A stretch of 50,178 bases of DNA from positions 1 through 50,178 of the forward strand of contig JAJPID010000026.1 in NCBI GenBank assembly GCA_021324945.1, in the 5' to 3' direction. Under the pieces are notes generated by a model. It ran no database searches. It was given only the letters and a program-made list of their open reading frames with translations, and had not been told where the DNA came from. This document shows positions 7,743 to 16,505 of this stretch, piece after piece. The DNA comes from Lysobacterales bacterium. Lineage in GTDB: Bacteria; Pseudomonadota; Gammaproteobacteria; Xanthomonadales; Rhodanobacteraceae. Position numbers and translations under genes: made by a program. The first letter of the stretch is position 1. Each line of letters begins with the position of its first letter.

Positions 7743-9086
7743 CTATCGCGGCAATGCTTGCAGGATTGCCGCACCGAGTTTGTCATAATCGCCGTTGAAG
7801 TGGTGACCGCCGGGCAATTGCAACAGTTTCATCGGACCGAGTTTCGCCGCGACCGGACACCATTCATCGGATTCGCCGCTGCCATACACGCACACCAGCT
7901 TGATTTTGGGATGCGCAACTTCCGATGCCAGAGGCAGCGCGTCGGCATGCGCGGTGGACCCGAACCAGTCGCCGACGTGGATCTCGAACACCGCCGCGTC
8001 GTCTGGCGAGATCATCACGCCGCCGGAGACCTCGGCGCGCTGCACATCCGGCAAACGATTGCCGACCACAGGCACCAGCGACGCGCCGAAGGAATAGCCG
8101 ATCAGCGCGAAGCGCGCCTGCGGATAACGCGCGGTGTAGTGCGCGATGATGCGCTCGACCGCATCGGTGATCTGCGCGGCATCTTTCTTGTGCCAGAAGA
8201 ATTGGAGTGACGAAAGCCCGATCACGCGCACGCCATGCTGCGACAGCACCGCGGCGACACCCTTGTCCAAACCGGCCCAACCGCCGTCTCCGGTCAGCAT
8301 GATGGCGATGCGATCGTCGGGTGCTCCTTGGGGCGCGATCTCGGTCAAGGGCAGATCGGACAAGGTATCGTCGGTGGCGACTGGGGTGAATTGCGGTTGA
8401 TTGAGCCGATCCAGCTGCGCGGCGAGTTCCGCGCCGTCGCTCACAGTTGCGTCGCGTTGCAGATCGAAGACCCGCGCGATGCCGCCGGGCAAACCGTTGA
8501 CGCGCGCGCCGGGCGCGAAAGGCTGCGCCAGCCATGGCAACGGCAGGTTTTTCACCGGCGCAATGCGGAACGATTTGCCGTCGGCTGTCGTCGCGACGCC
8601 GGCATCGCCGGCACAGAACGCCCGCGGCAGCCGGAAATCGAAGTCGTAACCGAGCGTGGCAAGCCCCGCGAATGTGCCCGACGGCGCCTGCGCGCTCAGC
8701 GCGTAAACGAAGTCCGCGCCTGCGCCGATGCCGGCGACGTAGGGCGGCTGGTACGTCGGCATGTCGATGTGGCGTTCCATCCAGTGCGCCATCTCTTCCA
8801 CGTGGCCCGCCGGGAAGCTGCACTTGTCCTTCAACGATTCCAGTTGCGCGAGATACGCATCGAGATCGACGCCGACAACGAAGCTGCCATTTTGTGCCAG
8901 GGCTTGCGCATAGGCGCGCTCGGTCGTGCCGAAACCGCCGCGATCGGAAAACAGCAGCACGCTGCGTTTCGGCGTGCCCGCCGGCTGCGCGAGCGTCACC
9001 GTGCCGAACAGGCCGTATTGCAATTGGGTCACAGGAGCCGCGGCCGGTACCGTTGCGGCGAACGCGAAGATCAGTTGAAAAATCAT
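7743..9086 (-). CDS. AcvB/VirJ-family protein (two-part)
   Basis: A 447-residue protein with a short hydrophobic N-terminus that looks like a signal peptide (about residues 1-18). The C-terminal part, about 255-447, is a full VirJ domain: LTGDGGWAGLDKG, the nucleophile elbow ALIGYSFGASL, then SGESDEWCP and a late His in LPGGHHFNGDY. The N-terminal part (about 20-240) has a weaker, related alpha/beta-hydrolase look (LLFSDRGGFGTTERAYA, AGIGAGADFVYAL). This matches the duplicated layout of AcvB rather than VirJ. With the short virJ at 3.3 kb, this is the second such protein near mprF. A periplasmic lipid-hydrolase or regulatory role is inferred. A -10-like CACAAT ends six bases before the ATG and no Shine-Dalgarno sequence is seen. 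Confidence 0.75.
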   Translation of the reverse strand: MIFQLIFAFAATVPAAAPVTQLQYGLFGTVTLAQPAGTPKRSVLLFSDRGGFGTTERAYAQALAQNGSFVVGVDLDAYLAQLESLKDKCSFPAGHVEEMAHWMERHIDMPTYQPPYVAGIGAGADFVYALSAQAPSGTFAGLATLGYDFDFRLPRAFCAGDAGVATTADGKSFRIAPVKNLPLPWLAQPFAPGARVNGLPGGIARVFDLQRDATVSDGAELAAQLDRLNQPQFTPVATDDTLSDLPLTEIAPQGAPDDRIAIMLTGDGGWAGLDKGVAAVLSQHGVRVIGLSSLQFFWHKKDAAQITDAVERIIAHYTARYPQARFALIGYSFGASLVPVVGNRLPDVQRAEVSGGVMISPDDAAVFEIHVGDWFGSTAHADALPLASEVAHPKIKLVCVYGSGESDEWCPVAAKLGPMKLLQLPGGHHFNGDYDKLGAAILQALPR

Positions 9087-9135
9087 TCCATTATTGTGCG
9101 GGGAACGGGGTGCGTTTGTCTTTCCGCGGCGGGTT

Positions 9136-10434
9136 TCAACCGCACAACGCTTCCAGTTCCGTCGGAGCCTTCGGCACTTTCGCGGTCAGCACTTCCGGCC
9201 CGCGCGCGGTGACGACCACGTCGTCCTCGATGCGCACGCCGATGCCGCGCCAGCGCGGCGGCACCGAAGTGTCGTCCGGGGCAACGTAGATGCCGGGTTC
9301 GACCGTCAGCGCCATGCCGGCTTCCAGCAGGCGCGCTTCGCCATCAACCTGGTAGTCGCCGACATCGTGCACGTCCAGGCCGATCCAGTGCCCGGTCTTG
9401 TGAGGAAAAAATTTCCGGTACGAGCCCGATTGCAACGCTGCGCGTGCGGAGCCCCGCAACAATTTCAGCGCGCACAGCCCTTCGGCGATCACTTCCGTTG
9501 CGGCGCGATGCGCGGCATCCCAGGGCGAACCCACACGCACCGCGTCGACCGCCGCGGCTTGCGCCTCCAGTACGATCTCGTACAACGCGCGCTGCTCGCG
9601 TGAGAATTTTCCGCCGACCGGCCAGGTGCGCGTAATGTCGGAGGCGTAGCACTGCACTTCCGCACCGGCGTCCACCAGCAGCAATTGCCCGCGTTGCAGC
9701 TTCGCGCTGTTGTGCCGGTAGTGCATCACGCAGGCGTTCGCGCCGGCCGCCACGATCGGCGCATACGAAGGCACCGCGCCGCGCGAGCGCATCGCATGCA
9801 GTAACGCTGCTTCCACTTCGTATTCGCAGCGGCCGGGCCGTGCCGCCTGCATGGCGGCGAGTTGCGCGTGCGTTGCGACTTCCGCGGCGCGCCGCATGAG
9901 TTTCAGTTCGGCAGGCGACTTGTACAGACGCAGATCGTGCAGCAAGTGCCCCAGCGACGTGAACTCGCGCGGCACGACACCGCCGCCGCGCGCGGAGCGC
10001 AGGCGCCGCAGCCATCGCAACAGCCGCACGTCGAATTCAGCTTCCGCGCCGAAGTGGCAATACAGCCGCTCGCGGCCTTCAAGCATGCCGGGCAGGATGT
10101 CATCGATGTCCTCGAACGGAAACGCATCCTGCATGCCGAAATGTTTCACGGCGCCTTCCGGACCGATGCGCGCGCCGTGCAGACGCTCGTCTTCCGGATC
10201 GCGCTCGCGGCAGAACAGGATCACTTCGTTCCCGCGGCCGGGCAGCAGCGCCAGCACCGCGTCGGGTTCGGGAAAGCCGGTGAGATAGTGGAAATCCGAA
10301 TCCTGCCGATAGGGCCACGCCGAGTCGGCGTTGCGCATGCGCTCGGGCGCGGCCGCGACGATGATCGCCGCCGATTCGCCGGCCAGTCGCATCAGGGTTT
10401 TTCGCCTTTGCGCGAACTCGTCTGTAGAAATCAT
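9136..10434 (-). CDS. pepP: Xaa-Pro aminopeptidase
   Basis: Aminopeptidase P removes an N-terminal residue when proline is second, using a dinuclear Mn site in a pita-bread fold. The N-terminal domain covers about residues 1-165. The catalytic domain shows the metal ligands in order: the two Asp in LLVDAGAEVQCYASDITR, His in FPHKTGHWIGLDVHD, Glu in TVEPGIYV and Glu in GVRIEDDVVV. The ATG at 10434 was chosen because MISTDEFAQRR aligns with the family N-terminus; a GTG at 10458 would add eight residues. It follows ygfB by 67 bases in the conserved ygfB-pepP order. No ubiH follows here, and an acvB-like gene does instead. Confidence 0.92.
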   Translation of the reverse strand: MISTDEFAQRRKTLMRLAGESAAIIVAAAPERMRNADSAWPYRQDSDFHYLTGFPEPDAVLALLPGRGNEVILFCRERDPEDERLHGARIGPEGAVKHFGMQDAFPFEDIDDILPGMLEGRERLYCHFGAEAEFDVRLLRWLRRLRSARGGGVVPREFTSLGHLLHDLRLYKSPAELKLMRRAAEVATHAQLAAMQAARPGRCEYEVEAALLHAMRSRGAVPSYAPIVAAGANACVMHYRHNSAKLQRGQLLLVDAGAEVQCYASDITRTWPVGGKFSREQRALYEIVLEAQAAAVDAVRVGSPWDAAHRAATEVIAEGLCALKLLRGSARAALQSGSYRKFFPHKTGHWIGLDVHDVGDYQVDGEARLLEAGMALTVEPGIYVAPDDTSVPPRWRGIGVRIEDDVVVTARGPEVLTAKVPKAPTELEALCG

Positions 10435-10450
10435 GCTTTTGTTGAAAAGT

Positions 10451-10468
10451 GCGGACACGGATGTCCGC
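10451..10468. other. Small perfect hairpin between ygfB and pepP
   Basis: GCGGACA-CGGA-TGTCCGC is a 7-bp perfect stem with a four-base loop in the 67-base gap just upstream of pepP. It has no T tract, so it is not a standard terminator. It might affect mRNA stability or pepP translation. Confidence 0.4.
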
Positions 10469-10501
10469 TTTCATGCGCAGGGATGGCGCGCAAACCGATC
10501 A

Positions 10502-11047
10502 TCAATGCAGCCGCGTGCCCGGCGTGGGTTGCACTTCTGCATACAACAGCAGTACGCCGATGCGCACGAATTCGAACACCTCGGTGAGCGAAGATTCGTC
10601 GTCCTCGTCGCGATAATCCAGTTGCGAAGACGCGATCGCATCGAAGTCGTGCAGGATTTCCCGGCCTTCCTCCGACAAACCGCGCCGCCCGCCGAATCCT
10701 CCCAGCCCCAAACCGCCCAGGAAGCCGCGGCACCATTCCACCAGCGCATCGCCGCGTTCGGCCAGCGGCCGCGATGCATCCGGCAGCAGCGGTTCGAAAC
10801 CGAGTTCCGGATCGGCCAGTTGCAGGCGGCATTGCGAATAGAGTTCCGCCAGCAGCGCGTGTCCCGGATCGTCGGGATGCGCATCATCGCTTTCCAGCTC
10901 CAGCGCGGTCAGGAACGCGCGTGCGCCGGCATCGCCGCCGCCGCACAGATAGCCGGTGAGCGAGCCGTGCAGTTCGGATGCGCTGGTTCCCAGCCTCAGC
11001 GAAGTCAGCGCGGAAGCGAGGTCGGCATGGGCGATCGGTTGCGGCAT
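10502..11047 (-). CDS. ygfB: UPF0149 family protein YgfB
   Basis: A 181-residue soluble protein of the YgfB/YecA-like UPF0149 family, mostly helical and acidic. The hallmarks are ELHGSLTGYLCGG near the N-terminus, WCRGFLGGLGLGG in the middle and a terminal acidic helix with YRDEDDESSLTEVFEFVRIG. In Pseudomonas, YgfB has been linked to repression of a peptidoglycan-amidase/beta-lactam resistance pathway; whether that applies here is unknown. Directly upstream of pepP as in E. coli. The ATG follows a -10-like TAAACT by exactly six bases with no Shine-Dalgarno sequence. Confidence 0.9.
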   Translation of the reverse strand: MPQPIAHADLASALTSLRLGTSASELHGSLTGYLCGGGDAGARAFLTALELESDDAHPDDPGHALLAELYSQCRLQLADPELGFEPLLPDASRPLAERGDALVEWCRGFLGGLGLGGFGGRRGLSEEGREILHDFDAIASSQLDYRDEDDESSLTEVFEFVRIGVLLLYAEVQPTPGTRLH

Positions 11048-11053
11048 GACGGC

Positions 11054-11059
11054 AGTTTA
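11054..11059 (-). promoter_or_regulatory. -10 box for ygfB (possible leaderless start)
   Basis: TAAACT on the minus strand is followed by GCCGTC and the ygfB ATG, the same -10/six bases/ATG geometry as at the ZapB-like gene. The -35 region is weak (TGGCAA at 19-base spacing). Confidence 0.4.
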
Positions 11060-11170
11060 CCGCTGGCTGCAGGCCCTTTTGCCAGCCCGCTTTGGCTACA
11101 CTGGAGGCTCGGGCCTCGGCGGCACGCGGTTGGCAACAAAGTTGCTCGGGTCCACGGGGGAATTCTTTCG

Positions 11171-14100
11171 ATGTCTTTTTTCGCCCGCCCATCGCCGAAA
11201 CGGCTGTTGCGCCTGCCCCTCGCGCTGGCGTTGCTGCTGTGCGCGCTAGCGGCGCATGCGTGGCAGCGCGATTTCTTCTTCCGGCACTTGGACAGCCGCG
11301 ACGGCCTGGCACAAAACAGCGTCAGCGCGATCCTGCAGGATTCACACGGCTACATCTGGCTGGCCACGCAAGGCGGACTGCACCGCTACGACGGCTACAC
11401 GCTGCGGCGCTTCCAGCACGATCCCGCTCGCGCCGACAGCCTGCCCGACAATCTGGTGACGGCGCTGGCCGATGCGGGCAACGGACGGCTGTGGGTCGGC
11501 AGCAACAGCGGCGGCGTGGTGCTGTTCGATCCCGATCATGACCGCGTGCTGCCGGGGCCCGCGCGCGTCGATTCGCGCGTGTATGCCTTGCAGCCGTTGC
11601 CGGACGGCGTGATGGTGGCAACGGCGCGCGATGTCGAAAGACTGGATGCGCGCGGCGGCAGGCCGCGAAAGCTGTGGCAGAGCACGAACGAGGACGCCGC
11701 CGTGCGCATGTTCGCGCGTTGCCCCGACGGCGCGCTTTTCGCCGCCGCGCCGCACGTGTTGCTGGCGATCGGCAACGACGACGCGCGTGTATTGATGCAT
11801 GCGGATACGCGCATCGATGCGTTGTATTGCGACCGCGGCAATCGCCTGCTGCTGGGCGATGCGCAAGGGCTGACGCAGATCGATCGCGCATCCGGAGCGA
11901 AGACCTCGATCGCATTGCCGTCCGGCGTTTCGCACGTCACACGCATCGCGGAGGATCGAGCCGGGCGCCTGTGGCTCGCCGTGGACAACAACGATCTGCT
12001 GCGGCTGGACGCGCAAGGCCGCGCCGTGCGCATTACTGCGCCGCCCGTGCCGCTCGCCGGCAGCGCGCCAAGCGCGGAGATCGCCCGATTGTTCGTCGAC
12101 GCCTCCGGCCTGTTGTGGATTGGCACCAACGGTGACGGCGCGTACTGGACCGACCCCGACGGCGCGCCGTTTCGCACGATCGTCAACCTCGCAGCGTCGC
12201 ACACGAGCGGCGCGAATCACCTGCGAGCCTTCTATGAAGCGGGTGACGGCAGTCTGTGGCTGGGCGTAGTTGGCGAGGGGTTGGTTCATTACAACCCGAC
12301 CGATGACAGTTTCGAGAGCTTCGCCGACGCGCTGCAACATGCGGCGCAAACGAGCGCGGCGGCATCCCAAGTGTCCACGCCGCTGCGTGTGTACGCGATC
12401 CTGCCCGACGTTAACGGCACACTGCTGCTCGCCACCAGCCGCGGCATAATGAATCTCGACCCGCGCACACGTCGAGCGAGCCCGGCGGATCTGCCCGGCG
12501 ACGATCCGCAAACGCGCGCCACGCCGGATGTGCGTGCGCTTCTGCGCACGCGCAACGGCGACCTGTGGCTGGCGCAGTTCGACGACGGCGTGCTGCACTA
12601 TCACGAGGGCGCGCTGGTGCATCACTATCGCGCGCGCGCAGGCGCGGACGATGCGCTTGCCAGCGACACGATATTGAATCTGGTCGAAGATCGCAGCGGC
12701 CGCATCTGGGCCGGGACCGCGGACGGTTTGTCGCTGATCGATCCCGCCACCGACCGCGTGCGCAGTTTCCGCGAACAGCCCGGACGCGGCGATTCGCTTT
12801 CCGGTCACACCGTCGCTGACGTGATGATCGGCCGCGACGACACGGTATGGGTGGGCACGCTGTCCGGCCTCGATCGCCTGCTGTGGATCGACGACGGCGG
12901 CGCGCATTTCCGCCGCTACGGCTTGGCGCAGGGACTGCCCGACACGACGGTGTATTGCATGCTGGAAGACGCGCGCGGCGCGATCTGGTTCAGCACCAAT
13001 CTCGGGCTGGGCCGTTTGAATCCGCGCGACGGCTCGGTGCGCGCGTGGCAGGCCAGAGACGGATTGCAGGGCGACGAATACGATGCTGGCGCGTGCACCA
13101 TGTTGCGCGACGGTAGATTGGCGTTCGGCGGCATGCACGGTTTCGATGTGATCGACACCGGCGCTTTGCGCGTCGCCACGTTCCAGCCGCCGGTGCTGAT
13201 CACCGGCTTGCGCGTCGGCGCACACGAGGTGCCGTTGCCCGCGCCGGGCGAGGCGCTGCGCATTCCCGCCGATGCGCGCAGCCTGCACGTGGATTTCGCC
13301 GCGCTCGATTACGGCGCGCCGGCGCGCAATCGTTTCCGCTATCGCTTGGTCGGTTACGACGACGAGTGGATTGACGCCGGCACGCGCCACAGCGCGACCT
13401 GGACCAATCTCGTTTCGGGCGATTACCGTTTCGAAGTGCAGGGCAGCGACCGCGACGGCGTGTTCGGCGCCACCGCGACGCTGCCGGTTCGCGTGCAGGC
13501 ATACTGGTGGTGGAGCACCGGCATGCGCGTGCTGTACGCAGTGGTGCTGGCGCTGTGCGCGTTGGCGCTGCTACTGGCGTGGCGCGGCAAGCGGCTGGAG
13601 GAACTGCACCATCAACGGCAATTGCGTCTGCGCGAAGACCGCCTGCGTCTGGCCTTGTGGGGGTCGGGCGATGAATTCTGGGATTGGGATCTGCACGGCG
13701 GCATGATGTTTCGCATGGGCGCCGAAAGCCTGCAGGGCGGCCATCGCGAGGAAAGCATCGCGATCGACGACTGGCGCAATTTCGCCGTGCATCCGGACGA
13801 TCTGGAACGCGTCGAGCACGCGCTGGCCGAGCATGTTTCCGGCAACAGCGACCACTTTGAAGCCGAACACCGGTTAATGAACGCGCGCGGCGACTGGGTG
13901 TGGGTCATCTCGCGCGGCAAGATCGTTGAGCGCGATGAGAACGGCAAGCCGCTGCGCATGTGCGGCACAGCGCGCGACATCAGTGCGTTGCGCGCAGCCG
14001 AGCGCGACCGCCGCATCGCCGCGGAAGTGATCCGCAGCATGAGCGAAGCGGTGACCGTCACCGATCTCTCGTTCCGCTTCGCTTCGGTCAATGCCGCATT

Positions 14101-14917
14101 CACGCGGATGACCGGCTATAGCGAAGAGGAAATCCTGGGCCGCGACGCATCGATATTGAATTGCCGCCAGCACGCGCCGGAAGCCTACGCGCAGGTGCGG
14201 CAGGCGCTCTCGGAGACCGGCCACTGGCGCGGCGAGCTGTGGCAGCGCCGCAAGGACGGCGAGGAATTCCTCTGCTGGGTGGAATTGAACGAAGTACGCG
14301 ACGAGCGCGGCGAACGCACGCACCTGGTCGGCGTGCTGACCGACATCACCGACCGCAAGCGCGTCGAGCAGGAACTGCGGTATCTCGCCAACTACGACAC
14401 GCTCACCGGATTGCCCAACCGGACGCTACTGGGCGAACGGCTGGGCCACGCGATCATCAATGCGCGCCGCGGCAATCACAAGATCGCGGTGCTGTTCCTC
14501 GATCTGGATCGCTTCAAGCACGTCAACGATTCGATGGGCCACGCCGCCGGCGACCGCATGTTGAAGGCGGCCGGCGCGCGTCTGCGTCAGGTCGTACGCG
14601 AACGCGACACCGTCGCGCGCCTCGGCGGCGACGAATTCACGGTGATCCTGGAGGACGTGGCGGACGTGCGCGACGCCGAAGACATGGCGCAACGCCTGCT
14701 GGAAGCGTTCCAGACGCCGTTGGGCCTGGGCGGCGCGCAGGAGGTGGTGATCTCGCCTTCGATTGGCGTCGCGCTGTATCCCGATCACGGTCAGGTGCCG
14801 ACCGATCTGTTGAAGTACGCCGATACCCGATGTATCAGGCCAAGGAACGCGGCCGCAACACCTTCGCGGTGTATCACGCGCGCATGGACACGCTGGCGCG
14901 CGATCGAGCGCGCATGA
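11171..14917 (+). CDS. Propeller-PAS-PAS-GGDEF sensor, N-terminal part of a frameshifted GGDEF-EAL protein
   Basis: An inner-membrane cyclic-di-GMP signalling protein. The signal peptide ends at about Ala30. A two-component-regulator beta-propeller (about 31-690, repeated GRLWVGSNSGG/GLLWIGTNGDG blades) and a Y_Y_Y domain (about 700-775, YRLVGYDDEW) form the periplasmic input. A membrane helix is at about 785-802, PAS domains at about 817-940 and 947-1066, and GGDEF at about 1070-1220. The diguanylate cyclase site GGDEF and the inhibitory I-site RERD five residues before it are intact. At about 14828 the frame changes: KYADT should run into MYQAKERGRN, but one base is missing, so this frame ends after about 30 unrelated residues. 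Restoring one G would give a protein of about 1507 residues. Start: ATG at 11171, before the signal peptide. Confidence 0.8.
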   Translation: MSFFARPSPKRLLRLPLALALLLCALAAHAWQRDFFFRHLDSRDGLAQNSVSAILQDSHGYIWLATQGGLHRYDGYTLRRFQHDPARADSLPDNLVTALADAGNGRLWVGSNSGGVVLFDPDHDRVLPGPARVDSRVYALQPLPDGVMVATARDVERLDARGGRPRKLWQSTNEDAAVRMFARCPDGALFAAAPHVLLAIGNDDARVLMHADTRIDALYCDRGNRLLLGDAQGLTQIDRASGAKTSIALPSGVSHVTRIAEDRAGRLWLAVDNNDLLRLDAQGRAVRITAPPVPLAGSAPSAEIARLFVDASGLLWIGTNGDGAYWTDPDGAPFRTIVNLAASHTSGANHLRAFYEAGDGSLWLGVVGEGLVHYNPTDDSFESFADALQHAAQTSAAASQVSTPLRVYAILPDVNGTLLLATSRGIMNLDPRTRRASPADLPGDDPQTRATPDVRALLRTRNGDLWLAQFDDGVLHYHEGALVHHYRARAGADDALASDTILNLVEDRSGRIWAGTADGLSLIDPATDRVRSFREQPGRGDSLSGHTVADVMIGRDDTVWVGTLSGLDRLLWIDDGGAHFRRYGLAQGLPDTTVYCMLEDARGAIWFSTNLGLGRLNPRDGSVRAWQARDGLQGDEYDAGACTMLRDGRLAFGGMHGFDVIDTGALRVATFQPPVLITGLRVGAHEVPLPAPGEALRIPADARSLHVDFAALDYGAPARNRFRYRLVGYDDEWIDAGTRHSATWTNLVSGDYRFEVQGSDRDGVFGATATLPVRVQAYWWWSTGMRVLYAVVLALCALALLLAWRGKRLEELHHQRQLRLREDRLRLALWGSGDEFWDWDLHGGMMFRMGAESLQGGHREESIAIDDWRNFAVHPDDLERVEHALAEHVSGNSDHFEAEHRLMNARGDWVWVISRGKIVERDENGKPLRMCGTARDISALRAAERDRRIAAEVIRSMSEAVTVTDLSFRFASVNAAFTRMTGYSEEEILGRDASILNCRQHAPEAYAQVRQALSETGHWRGELWQRRKDGEEFLCWVELNEVRDERGERTHLVGVLTDITDRKRVEQELRYLANYDTLTGLPNRTLLGERLGHAIINARRGNHKIAVLFLDLDRFKHVNDSMGHAAGDRMLKAAGARLRQVVRERDTVARLGGDEFTVILEDVADVRDAEDMAQRLLEAFQTPLGLGGAQEVVISPSIGVALYPDHGQVPTDLLKYADTRCIRPRNAAATPSRCITRAWTRWRAIERA

Positions 14918-15693
14918 TCGCCTCATTGCGCCGCGCGCTGGAGCGCAACGAGTTCGCGATTGTGTATCAGCCGAAGATGGCGATCGGTTTGGGTCGCATC
15001 ACCGGCGTGGAAGCGCTGCTGCGCTGGCGCAGCGCGGAATTGGGCGACATCCCGCCGACGGTGTTCATTCCGCTGGCGGAAGAAATCGGATTGATCAATG
15101 AGATCGGCGAATTCGTGTTGACCACCGCATGCGCGGACCTGAAGGGCTTTCGCGACGCCGGACTGCGCGGCTTGTCGATGGCGGTCAATCTTTCCGCTGC
15201 GCAACTGGAGCGGCCGGAACTCACTTTGCGCATCTGCGAAATCATGGCCGAACACGACATCGCGCCGGATCAACTCGAATTGGAGTTGACCGAGAGCATG
15301 GTCATGTCCAATGCCGAGCAATCCGTGCGCATTCTCGGCGAGCTGAAATCGATCGGCGTGAAACTGGCGATCGATGATTTCGGCACCGGCTATTCGTCGC
15401 TGGCATATATGAAGCGCCTGCCGATCGACACGCTGAAGATCGATCAGGAATTCGTCGGCGACGTCACCATTGATCCCGACGACGCGGCCATCACCGCGAC
15501 GATCATCACAATGGCGCATTCGCTGGAATTGAACGTGGTGGCCGAAGGCGTGGAAACCGCCGAGCAACTGGCCTTCCTGCGCACGCAGGGCTGCGACGAA
15601 GCTCAAGGGCACTTGGTCTCGATGCCGCTGCCGGCTGAAGCCTGCCGCCGTTTCATCGCAGCGCGCAGCGAGCGGGCGCGCGCGACGATTTGA
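14830..15693 (+). CDS. EAL phosphodiesterase domain, C-terminal part of the frameshifted sensor
   Basis: This is the continuation, in the +1 frame, of the gene starting at 11171. It begins with the last helix of the GGDEF domain (MYQAKERGRNTFAVYHARMD) and then a complete EAL domain that hydrolyses cyclic-di-GMP. The catalytic motifs are intact: VEALLRW, AVNLSAAQL, ELTES, IDDFGTGYSSLAYM, LKIDQEF and VAEGVET. There is no ribosome-binding site before the ATG at 14830, so it is probably not an independent gene. Either the break is a true mutation or programmed slip, or it is an assembly error at a CCCG run. The preserved motifs show little decay, which favours a recent event or a sequencing error. 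Confidence 0.75.
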   Translation: MYQAKERGRNTFAVYHARMDTLARDRARMIASLRRALERNEFAIVYQPKMAIGLGRITGVEALLRWRSAELGDIPPTVFIPLAEEIGLINEIGEFVLTTACADLKGFRDAGLRGLSMAVNLSAAQLERPELTLRICEIMAEHDIAPDQLELELTESMVMSNAEQSVRILGELKSIGVKLAIDDFGTGYSSLAYMKRLPIDTLKIDQEFVGDVTIDPDDAAITATIITMAHSLELNVVAEGVETAEQLAFLRTQGCDEAQGHLVSMPLPAEACRRFIAARSERARATI

Positions 15694-15769
15694 TCTATCG
15701 TGATTTCAGCGCACTTTGCGGAGCGAGGAAAGCCGGAATTGATTTTTCTCCTCTACCGCTTGCGCGCGA

Positions 15770-16504
15770 TCAGCCTTTGCGACACACCAGCAGCACCTCA
15801 TCCACGCCTTGCGTATCGATCATGCCATCGCGCCATTGCAACGGTTTCTGCAACGCCAAGCCGATCGGCATGAACACGCGGTTGTACCAGCGCATCGCCG
15901 TGCGCGGATGGCGTTTCAGAAACCACATGCCGAGATCCAGCAGGCGCGAAGACTTCGACTGCATGCCGTAAATCGCGCTGCGTTCGATTGAAAAACCGCA
16001 GCGCACGAGTTTTGCCGCCAGCACATCCGGTTCGTAACGGCGGCAATGGCCGACGAACTCGTCGAATGCATTCCACGTCTGCGGATGCAGCGGCACCGAA
16101 AGCAGCAGGATCGCACCCGGCGCCGCGGCGCGCGCGAGCTCCGACAACGCCGCGTCGTCGTCAGCGACATGCTCGACGATGTCGAACGCGCAGATCAGAT
16201 CGAAAGAAGCATTGGCGAAGGGCAACGCACCGATCAATCCGTTCGCTGCGTTGGCATTGCGCGTCCGCAGCGCGCGCAATGCCGGCGCACTGAGATCGAG
16301 AAACACCGTACCGTCTAGTGGCAATCGCGGTCGCATGCCCGGCGCGATCTCCAGCCGCCGCGCCGCGCGTTCACACAATTCCGAAATCAGCGGCCAGGTG
16401 TTGAAACGTTGCGGTTCGATCAACCGCGCGTTCGACCACAGGCCGTCGTAGAAACGCCGGTTGCTTTCGGTGAGGCCTGTTGCGGTGCGCGCTGCCGCGC
16501 TCAT
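15770..16504 (-). CDS. SAM-dependent class I methyltransferase
   Basis: A cytoplasmic protein of 244 residues with a Methyltransf_11-like Rossmann core. The SAM-binding motif I is LEIAPGMRPRLPL, followed by an acidic strand end (VFLDLSAPAL), the adenine-region IGALPFANASFDLICAFDIVEHV, and SELARAAAPGAILLLSVP. The C-terminal part is basic and contains a hydrophobic segment (MWFLKRHPRTAMRWYNRVF). The substrate cannot be predicted. The ATG at 16504 is one base after the purL stop, so it is likely co-transcribed with purL; a TTG at 16516 would add four residues and overlap purL. Confidence 0.8.
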   Translation of the reverse strand: MSAAARTATGLTESNRRFYDGLWSNARLIEPQRFNTWPLISELCERAARRLEIAPGMRPRLPLDGTVFLDLSAPALRALRTRNANAANGLIGALPFANASFDLICAFDIVEHVADDDAALSELARAAAPGAILLLSVPLHPQTWNAFDEFVGHCRRYEPDVLAAKLVRCGFSIERSAIYGMQSKSSRLLDLGMWFLKRHPRTAMRWYNRVFMPIGLALQKPLQWRDGMIDTQGVDEVLLVCRKG

Positions 16505-16505
16505 G

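Noticed and set aside
10435-10458. GTG start for pepP eight codons upstream
   Set aside because: MISTDEFAQRR at the ATG aligns with the family N-terminus; the extra residues do not, and neither start has a good ribosome-binding site.
10331-11170. Long plus-strand open frame running upstream of the propeller-GGDEF start
   Set aside because: It is antisense to ygfB and lacks protein-like composition; the ATG at 11171 begins a proper signal peptide.
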